Source of the DNA: Typha latifolia
Taxonomy: Eukaryota > Streptophyta > Magnoliopsida > Poales > Typhaceae
Direction: 5' to 3'
DNA: 64,000 nucleotides
Assembly (NCBI GenBank): GCA_019914945.1
Contig: CM034105.1
Span: 7,378,001-7,442,000 of the forward strand
Shown: in pieces, positions 56,341 through 64,000 of the stretch
Layout: the number at the start of each line of letters is the position of its first letter
How positions within the stretch are numbered: position 1 is the stretch's first letter
Translations under genes and position numbers: made by a program
Notes under the pieces: model-generated
Seen by the model: the letters and a program-made list of their open reading frames with translations, nothing else
What the model was told of the DNA's origin: nothing
Database searches by the model: none

Positions 56341-59300
56341 ACTTTTGTTTACTTTGAGATGATTGAAAGAAGAATATCACTCCCTTTCACTACCGTGTGT
56401 TGCATTAACTATATTTTGTCTTGGTGGCACGCAGAAATGCCTATGCTTTGTTTTAGTTAAATTGCTGAGACTCTACAGAGATCTAGCAGTGTAGTTAGAT
56501 TAAATAGCTTGGACTTTAACAATTTGGTGATTAGAGCTAATTCTGGTTATGAAAATGGTTCATGCCTTGCATGAAATTATTGGCATCCCTAGTAATTTTA
56601 TGGTTCTTTTAAGCAACTTGATTCTACCTTTTGGAAATAGAAACATACTGCTTAGCTGAAAATGGTAGAAGAGTTTGGAACAGGAAAGCGTAGGAAGTTT
56701 GTTTGTTCTTTTCTGTTGGATCTACATACTCTATTCTGCATATGGAATGCCAGATCTTATTAAATGTTTTCTGATCAGAAAGGCACATAGAAACTTTTGA
56801 AATGTATGAGCCAAAATTCAGACAATATGTTCCAACACTTATCACCTTTTTCTGAAGATTAAACTTATACCTAGAAAAGCTTGAAATGTGATATACTGTA
56901 AAGTAGGTAATGTTTGGAAGTGATAGGATTTGTTATCTCATTGTGCAATTACGTGGCATCAACAAAATTACTTGCGTATGTCCAAATTGCTTGGCTAAAC
57001 AAGGCCACTTATTCATTTACAATTTACAGCTAGATGGCCAATTAATATAAGAGAGTGCAAATTTCTTAACCAGTAAAATAAAATGGTTATTTAGCTTTTC
57101 CTTCTATTTCTTCTTGATAACCATGGCCCCTGGCAAGTAATGAGGTGCCAATTCTCGTTAACCTTTGCTTTCTTATTAAAAAAATTCACTGATTCTTGAA
57201 AGAAACATATGCATATTACGTAATGTGTGTCTTTATACGGATAATTACTTCTTGCCTCTAATTATTTAGTATCTTGACAACCATACCTTCTATGTTCAGG
57301 GAGTTTGAAAAGATAGGGCAGGCCATGTTAGGTCCTGTGGTACAGGCCTTGGCACCAATAGCAAACATAAGCATAGAGAGTCAGGTGGGGAGCTCATTTT
57401 CAGTTGTGAATATGTGAAATACAACTGAACTTCAATCATATGTTGTTGCATTTATCTTTTATTTTCTTTATTTATGATTCCAAAGAGCTTCATTTTTTTC
57501 ATACTAATCCATTGCTTCTTTTTCAAGATTTTATACCACACTCCGAAGTCATCAATTTCTTCCTGGGATGATAAGTTGGATTGTTACACACTTAGTCTGG
57601 GAGACCTTCCTTTCTTTGTATGTTTTTAACTTGCTTTACAAAAGCTATTTGTTCCATTTCTGCGTTATTATCGTATTACAATGTTACATATATTTCATAT
57701 TTCATGCACTTATCTCTATCCTTATCATTTTATATCAAATATATTCATTGTTATTTTACTAATTAATACTTTATCAGTTAAAGAGAAATATTGCAGGATG
57801 AGAAATTTGATAACCAAATTTGTAATTTTCTGTTATTATTGCATTAGATGAGTAATCCATGAATCCATGACATGAAAATTAAATGTGATCATTTGAATAT
57901 TCTACATGCATTAGCTAATAATTTTTCAAGATCTACAAAGGTCCATGAGCAGAATAACGATAAAATGTAACATAAGACTTTTTGAATAACAATAAAAGTA
58001 ACAAAAGACATTCTTTGGGGCCATAGTTTTCCATCGAGTTATTACTTTACAATTAATATTGTCAGAAGTGTCCGTGGTATGTGGGTGGTCAAGCCTCCAT
58101 ATAGCACATATGCAGTATGCTGGCACATATGCAGATGCATATGTGGTTTAGCAATACAATTATTTATGCTTATATAATTTACCTATTGAGTGATAGAAAG
58201 AACAACAAAATCGACAAATCCTAGCCCCCTGGTTAGTACAGCCAACCTAGAGAGAGAAGAAATAGAGGAAAAACTATACTTGACCCAATAACTCAAAGAG
58301 ACTTAAATCCAAATTGACTGACTAAACCAACTAAAGACTCATTCACTAAGGATAGACTTAGTGACAAATAGATTAATCAGATTAATTTGCCCAAACCATC
58401 TAACTCTTAGCTGTCCCTTGTGTCTGCCACCATGCCTTGCATGTCATTTGAGCCATGGATAGCCGTGCTCGTAATGACACATCACTTGGCAGGGGTGTGC
58501 CAGTGGACACCCCCGTGCCGAGCCGTGCCGCCGGCATGACTGTGTGCCATCCAGCGTGCCGGTCCGGCACGGTGATACGATTCGGACTTCACCGACGTCG
58601 TCTCGAGCATGGATTCACTTTAGGAGTGTTTTTGTTTCATGTTTTAGTGTTTAATTTCCATTAAAATAAGTTTTCTATAAGTCGCGTTCGAACGCGGGTG
58701 GAGTGAGTTCGAACGCGGTTTGTGAACGGGGTTGTGAACGTGGTGAAGAGAATGTACTGTGCATTCAAACGCACTGTGAACGCCTGCATCGCGTTCGCAA
58801 ATACCGACAGGCGCGTTCGATCACGCGTTCGAACGCCTGCATCGCGTTCGCAAATCCAGAAGAGCTAATTCGGTGCGTTCGAACGTGGTCGGGCGAGTTC
58901 GAACGCGGTCGGCGAAAATTGTGTTTTAGGGTTAATGTGAGTTGTTGGTTAGCCTATAAAAGGATGTGTAGGGCAACCAAAATTATTATTGATTATTGAG
59001 ATTGAGTTTTGCCTTGCCTCCTTCGTCTTCTTCGCTCCCGTTCTCTCAATCCCACAACGCCGCTTCTAACCTCCTTCGTCCTAGCTAATCACCCTAGTCC
59101 CTGGGGTGGCCCTCTTCTCCCCTTCGTCCAATCTATCCCACACTTGCCCTAATCCTTCCATCAACCACAACCCTTCCACCATCACTTTTCACCGGTGCCA
59201 CCACATTAACGCCGGTCCTCCACCAACCATCATTACCTAGGATCTCGTGCCTCCATCCACGAATCTAAAACAAAGCATTCTGATGTTCGTCCACTAATCG

Positions 59301-62300
59301 GACGGTATCTCGAGATCCACAACTCCGATTCGCCTGAAACTTGATTTATTGGAAAGCTCTTTTCTAGGGCGGCAACATATTAAAATTTCACATTGATCCA
59401 ACGGCGGAATATTTTGGGATTTTATTTCAAAGTTCCGTGCCAGATCTAGTCCAGATCTGAGAATTAGAAAAGATCGATCTTTAGCCCTAAAGGAGAGATT
59501 GTATTAAGTTGGTATCAGAGCTCTATAGCCAAAGGCGTGATCGTAACAAGCTGGTATCAGAGCTCCATAGCCAGAGGCGTGATCGTATCACACGGCTGTA
59601 TGCCGTCCGGTATGGTCGCGTGCCGATTATTGTGCCATGTGGAGCCATTTTTTTTATTATTTTTATTTTTATTAATAATTATCAGATTAATTGATCAGTT
59701 GATCATTTAGAAGACTTAGATAAAATTGATAATAATGAGAGTAGAGATGATAGTGATGATGGTGATAATAACAAGACTCAATCTAGTTCAGTGATAATGC
59801 ATGAGACATGCGTTTCTATTACATAACCTTTTCAGAGAGTACAAAGGAATTGAGTCTGTAAGTAGTAGAACATTAGCAGAGGTGCACCCATAGGATAATG
59901 AGTTTATTATAATTATCATCATATCAATCACACCCACCATAGCCAAAACATTTTTATTATACTCTATATCCACAATCTGCATATGCTTACAGTGTATGTG
60001 TCTATTCGGTGACGTTTATTTTCGTGCATGTTCAATATCTATATTATATCATAGGAGAATTATAAAATTTTCTATTTGTATGAAGACTATGTGAGATGTT
60101 ATAACGAGCAATACTATCCGTGAATGAGTTTTGAAGAATATCGATAGTATTTAATTCAATATTCTTGTTATTCTTGTGCCGACAAATGAAGTCTTTGATC
60201 CTCCTCGTCATTTTACGTTCAACTCGATATTATAGAGTGTTCAATCATTAATATTAATTTTAATGAATATTTTCAGTCATAGTATGTGTTGAATAATATT
60301 TATATTTAACTGTTGCTTTATCTTTAAGGATAATGGTAACTCTATCATTAACTAGTTCATTTTTATTTATTAATTTCATAGTAATAGAAATACATGTCTT
60401 ACCGAGATAGAATTTGTAACTTGCTATCCTCTTGCCTAGCAGGCAAAGATCTACCTCTGATCCTACTCACACTGGACCTAATGCTCAGGGTTTTCGAGGA
60501 ATACAAATAGTAGGTCAAAAAATATTGAACGATGATGTGGGCGGGGTTTCCGAGGAATACAAATAAGCTCAGTTTTTTTTCTCTAAAATAGGTCATTTAT
60601 AAAAATAATCTAAAGATAAAACATTATAATGTAGGTTTTAAATTTTTAATACATATATTTAGACCAAAAACTAAAGATTGACATATTGAAGACTCAAAAA
60701 CATCTTTAAATATCCTAAAAAATTTATTAGAAGTATTATAGATACATGCCAATGGCATGTAGGGGCATGCCACTAGCACGCAAGAATGTGCCATTGGCAA
60801 GATGGGGTGTGCCGATAGTGGCACGGCATGGCACGTGCCATTGGCACAACCATCGTTGGTTTGAACCGTCTCCATTGGTTGCATGATGTCACCTCCTGTG
60901 ATAGATGAACTAGAACAGAATGACTAGACATCTAGTCATATCACTCTCTTCCTTTTGAAGACAAACCTTGTTCTTAAGGTTCAAATGCAAAAACCTCAAC
61001 TTCAGCTCCTTAAAAGCCTCAAGCCTCTCACATAGCATCCTCCAATAGTAATCCTTTTCAGTGGACTACGCCTCCTCTACCAAGACACCCCAATATTTGA
61101 CCTAGCGAAATTCTTGGATCTCATTCGACTCCAAAACAATTTTTTCATTCTCAGTAATCTTGGATAATTGTGGTACACTGCACTATTCAATGCCTATTTG
61201 CTTAAGTTGGGACACATGGAACACCGGATGAATGAGTGATCACTCTAGAATTCGTAGACGATATGCTACTAGTCTAACCCGTTCAATGACCTAAAATGAC
61301 CCATAAAACTACACTACCAACTTCTTTCTTGCTCGCATTTGTACTGACGTCTACCAATATGGCTGCAACTTTAGATAAACCCAGTCTTCCACTTAAAGCT
61401 CCAGCTCTCGGTGATATTTGTCCTATTGGACTTTCATCCAGTTGTGTGCAATCACCATGTTTTTGTTTAGAATATGTAGGATCTCATCGCGGCCTTTTAA
61501 CTCTTGGTCGACCATCGCCACCCTTGTTTAAACCATATTCATAGTGATGTACAGTTGGTGGCGGTCGGCCATACACTACCTCAAAAGGTGTGATCTGGGA
61601 AGCTGATTGAAAGGATATTACACAAAAACTCTGCCAAGAAAACTATTTCGCTCCCTGCTTTGAAGGGGTTCCCGCTAAGCACGCAGATAATTTTCTAAGT
61701 AGCAATTTAGGACTATAGTCTGCAGATGACAAGCGGTACTCATTTTTAGCTTGGTTCTTGGCAAACGAAAATATTTGTGCTATAAGCTGCTAACAAAAAC
61801 AAGGTCTTTATCCAAAACAATTGATCGTCGCACTCCACGCAAGTGAACAAATTCTTTGGCAAATGCCTAGGCGTCCGACTTGGTTGTGTATGGGTGTTTG
61901 AGTCCCAAAAAGTGCCTGTATTTAGACACGCAATCAATTACTAGAAAGATGACTGAATATCCTTGTGAGTTGGGTAAACCCTCGATAGAATCCATTGAGA
62001 TATCTTTTTAAATATGATTTGGAATTAGCAACGGCTGCATGATGCATTCATACTTGTTCCTTTGGCAATTATCGCATGCTTGGATATATCGATAAACATT
62101 TGCCCGCATCCCATGCTACAAGAAACTCTATCGAATGTTTATTCGTCCGTCACACTCTTTGAAACAGCATAGGCTTGCCACTTGCCCTTCACATGAGGCT
62201 GCTCTCATGTTAGACCCACATAGAGGTTGGAAAGGCTATTAACATAAATATTATCATCTAATAACACCAAAATAGCGAAAACTGAAGAAGGGCCTGAAGG

Positions 62301-63692
62301 CCACAAGTCCATCTATAACATAAAAGCAGGTAGAGTCTCCTAATATAAAAGTATATGTTAAAACATAAGATACAACAAGAGGGAAAATATGCCCCTTCTC
62401 GTATCACTACTACATGATAGGCAATAAAAAAGGGTGTAATGCCCTTTTAAGTGAATTGTTGCATTTGCTCCTACCACAACTATAGGCCATCTGTAACATA
62501 TATCGAAATGAATGAGCCTAACGCTCAACAAGTACCTGTAGCATGGCAATATATAATGCATATCACACATGATTTACCCAGCATGATAAATAAAGGATGA
62601 AGTAAATGTCACATCATCCTACAAAATACAATTATTAGGTCACATTGTATTCAACACTAGGTCCACCGACTATCACCCATATTCATTCCCAGCTAAATAC
62701 TTTTAAGATAGAGGTTAGACCTTAGCGATAGAATTGGCATGCCTATCACCTAACGAACAACTGACTGATTGTTTAACCCTTTAGGTTAAGGATCTTAGTT
62801 GTAGGTTCATCACTTTCACCATGAGTTGGCATTACATCCTGATGCTCCCCACACGAGGTCTCGGCTCACAATTGCACCATGACCTTACGTATCGGGAATT
62901 GCTAGGTCTATACTATTCTATCCTCCTACCGCTTTTTTAGTATCTTAAGGGTTTTTGCTCTTGTCAATCGATAGTATATCGCCTGCTAAGCCTAGCAAAG
63001 AACCTTGATTAGTATTTCTCTAGATACTCCGTGTTTATCTAAATGCTGTAATCATTAATACCTTTGGCTCATTCATAAAAAGCAATGAGATACATGTTAC
63101 CTGATTGTGCTTTTTGATAGTCAAGCTTGAAAGTTTGTCATCTACAAAGTTGTAGGATGGGATAGTTGAATTTAGAGCTCAATTAGCTTAGATAGATGCT
63201 TCTTCCTTTTGATGAGAATGACTCACAACCATCTTGTCAGCATGATAAATGTAGAGTTTTCCCTTGTACCATTGGGGCATGTTGAAATTTGTTTGATAAA
63301 ATCATGGTGAGTTAATCAGGAGAGATGCATTATTTTAAGGAAAAGGTAGAAGAATTTCTAAAGACGAAAGAAAATGCATAAAATAATCAAGAAGAAAAAG
63401 GTAAAAGAGTTCTGAAGACCTACTCAAGATTATATTTTGACATTGTGACATAATAAAGATCACAGGTGAATTTATTGATGTCATGAATTTTCACTCTTTT
63501 GATATTAATGTATGCATTGTAGAATTTATTGATATCATGAATTTCCTCCATTTTGATGTTTATGTGATACTTCTCATAGATTCAAAGGGATTCGTATGTT
63601 GTTCAATAAAATTGATAGGTAAACTCAAATGAGTGGCATTTGGATACATCAATTTCAGCTACTGGACGATCAAAAGTTCTACAATTTGTGGT
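53553..63692 (+). CDS. PIGS: PIG-S-like GPI transamidase subunit, 5' part (exons 1-5)
   Basis: Exons 53553-53664, 53761-54484, 57300-57384, 57528-57617 and 63619-63692 all have GT/AG borders and join in frame to 361 codons. The gene continues past the window. PIG-S is a subunit of the ER membrane complex that attaches GPI anchors to proteins. The N-terminus carries a basic patch and one hydrophobic segment (about residues 24-42, KRLLLTLSVLLSFLSGLPFL), as expected for the first membrane span. The luminal part contains EFMPVGSDGSVVLSFSLL, DPNDWVYDW, ILYHTPKSSISSWDD and VNSNEWHLDTS, which I recognise as PIG-S conserved blocks. The usual length is about 600 residues, so roughly 60% is here. The first ATG after a C-rich leader is chosen. 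The assignment rests on motif recall, not a search. Confidence 0.85.
53761..54484 (+). CDS. PIGS: PIG-S-like exon 2
   Basis: 724 nt, the largest exon, encoding residues 38-278. It includes the remaining membrane segment, the Cys-containing CGSCGRNFSVSVTVDSG region and NDWVYDW at the end. Donor GTAAGC at 54485 splits the Trp codon. Confidence 0.88.
54485..57299 (+). other. PIG-S-like intron 2
   Basis: 2.8 kb between donor GTAAGC and acceptor TTCAG. AT-rich, with a CT microsatellite at about 56288-56337. No coding exon or recognisable transposon was found. Confidence 0.8.
57300..57384 (+). CDS. PIGS: PIG-S-like exon 3
   Basis: 85 nt starting with the third base of the Trp codon, encoding EFEKIGQAMLGPVVQALAPI and ANISIESQ. 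Donor GTGGGG is weak but GT. Intron 3 (57385-57527) is 143 bp. Confidence 0.88.
57528..57617 (+). CDS. PIGS: PIG-S-like exon 4
   Basis: 90 nt, 30 codons, encoding ILYHTPKSSISSWDDKLDCY and then TLSLGDLPFF. Donor GTATGT at 57618 opens the 6-kb intron. Confidence 0.88.
58455..58609. repeat. GC-rich GTGCC/GGCAC repeat, possible hAT-type end
   Basis: Dense short inverted motifs (ggcaggggtgtgcc, gtgccgagccgtgccgcc, gtgccggtccggcacgg) occur in otherwise AT-rich DNA. A similar block lies at 60741-60870. They may be two ends of one element split by the family D insertion. No transposase was identified. Confidence 0.4.
58610..59506 (+). repeat. Family D gypsy LTR in intron 4
   Basis: It begins TGGATTCACTTTAGG and ends near GTATTA before the PBS, about 897 bp. 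Positions 58684-58915 hold at least six GTTCGAAC motifs, two in perfect GCGTTCGAACGC palindromes, and two units of GCCTGCATCGCGTTCGCAAA. The start and the gaaagctctttt segment link it to the LTR at 47258. Confidence 0.78.
59507..59593 (+). promoter_or_regulatory. Duplicated primer-binding site of family D
   Basis: Two units of about 42 bp each start (T/C)TGGTATCAGAGCTC at about 59509 and 59551, and each continues into an aggcgtgatcgta string. The first PBS adjoins the LTR end. Confidence 0.75.
59594..60889. other. Mixed repeat remains in intron 4
   Basis: It begins GC-rich (ccgtccggtatggtcgcgtgcc) and then is AT-rich. An acidic coding-like stretch on the plus strand (59700-59800, aagacttagataaaattgat) has no recognised domain. 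The GC-rich GTGCCA/TGGCAC block is at 60741-60870. No intact gene. Confidence 0.4.
60890..62190 (-). pseudogene. Gypsy integrase and C-terminal region fragment in intron 4
   Basis: Read on the minus strand it shows YIQACDNCQRNKYECIMQPL (zinc-binding), ISMDSIEGLP (first catalytic Asp), GYSVIFLVIDCVSKYRHFLG and then, further left, VFHVSQLK of the C-terminal domain and a degenerate tail. It is related to but clearly different from families A and B. Frames are broken by many stops. No LTR was recognised next to it. Confidence 0.75.
62191..63618. other. Rest of intron 4
   Basis: AT-rich non-coding DNA. A segment at about 62780-62900 is richer in GC, but no coding or repeat identity could be assigned. 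Confidence 0.5.
63619..63692 (+). CDS. PIGS: PIG-S-like exon 5
   Basis: 74 nt after acceptor GATAG, encoding VNSNEWHLDTSISATGRSKV and LQFV plus a split Val codon. The donor is GTAAGT at 63693. The exon places the end of intron 4 beyond doubt. The gene goes on to the right. Confidence 0.88.
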
Positions 63693-64000
63693 GTAAGTTT
63701 TTCTTTTCTCTTGTTGGCAATTACTACTTAAAGTAGTATAGTTTGCTGTCTTATTTTATCTTTATTTTAGAACTACTGGTAGAGTTATGAAAGGTGGGTT
63801 ATGGTGGTGCAAGGTATTGTAAGGGGCACCGATGTGCCTCATCCAACATGCATTTCAATGAAAAGATCCTAAAAATGTGCATGATGTGTGTGCCATAGGC
63901 TACTTGAGGCAGGAAAAGGACACTTTTATTGAGAAAAGCCACTTAAGACTTACTTTTGAACTAGATCTCAGTTGATGCAAGACAAACTCCTTGATCGCAG
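63693..64000 (+). other. PIG-S-like intron 5, partial
   Basis: It starts GTAAGTTTTTC and runs to the window edge. No further exon was recognised. Confidence 0.7.

Larger units (their letters stand above)
57618..63618 (+). other. PIG-S-like intron 4, enlarged by transposons
   Basis: 6.0 kb. It contains a GC-rich hAT-like segment (58455-58609 and 60741-60870), a family D LTR (58610-59506), a PBS duplication, a minus-strand gypsy fragment (60890-62190) and unassigned AT-rich DNA (57618-58450 and 62191-63618). Splice ends are GTATGT and TAG, and the exon frame is kept across it. Confidence 0.83.

Noticed and set aside
56172..56460. Frames around the CT repeat in intron 2
   Set aside because: Low complexity and inside an intron with consistent splice borders.
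58455..58664. 69-codon frame in the GC-rich repeat
   Set aside because: It is built on GTGCC/GGCAC motifs and runs into the LTR; no coding evidence.

Overview
The window is plant nuclear DNA. Two things show this: a spliced gene whose product resembles angiosperm PIG-S (GPI transamidase subunit), and a dense pile of nested LTR retrotransposons with chromodomain Ty3/gypsy, Ty1/copia and plant L1-type LINE proteins. All primer-binding sites are of the TGGTATCAGAGC (tRNA-Met) type. The species cannot be told from the sequence. There is no bacterial content, CRISPR array or rRNA, and I recognised no tRNA gene.

Layout. Positions 1-13741 hold two minus-strand copies (1 and 2) of a chromodomain Ty3/gypsy family, called family A here (LTR about 0.88 kb, starting TGATACA). 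Copy 1 is split by a truncated LTR (409-3034) and a 2.9-kb solo LTR (4432-7321) of a second family, B, which is Tekay-like with unusually long LTRs. Positions 13742-28075 hold a plus-strand family B element with decayed pol and a long LTR. That LTR has an upstream PPT and a downstream PBS, and it was split by a minus-strand copia element (19641-24848). The copia element itself carries an inverted solo LTR of its own family. A family A solo LTR (26368-27180) sits in the family B leader. Positions 28076-33566 hold a 5'-truncated LINE (28321-30400), a hAT-like MITE remnant, a possible small LTR with PBS, and low-copy DNA. Positions 33567-46880 hold family A copy 3 on the plus strand. It contains a gag-only gypsy element (family C, 34699-37662) and a head-to-head family A copy 4 (38633-44239). 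After a family A fragment and a family D LTR comes a minus-strand LINE (47894-53278), which is itself split by a 1.4-kb insertion (50801-52237).

The only host gene is on the plus strand from 53553. Five exons encode the first 361 residues of a PIG-S-like protein and the gene runs off the right edge. Its fourth intron is about 6.0 kb and holds a family D LTR, a gypsy integrase fragment and a GC-rich repeat.

Nearly all transposon genes are broken by stops, frameshifts and deletions. The best-preserved one is a 508-codon zinc-knuckle/protease/RT frame in copy 3. Target-site duplications and restored reading frames let the nesting order be read directly. The most unusual signal is a GTTCGAAC-rich palindromic module shared by the LTRs of families A and D (gypsy) and the copia element. 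I saw no convincing new multi-gene system. The novelty candidates are LTR architecture and recombination junctions.
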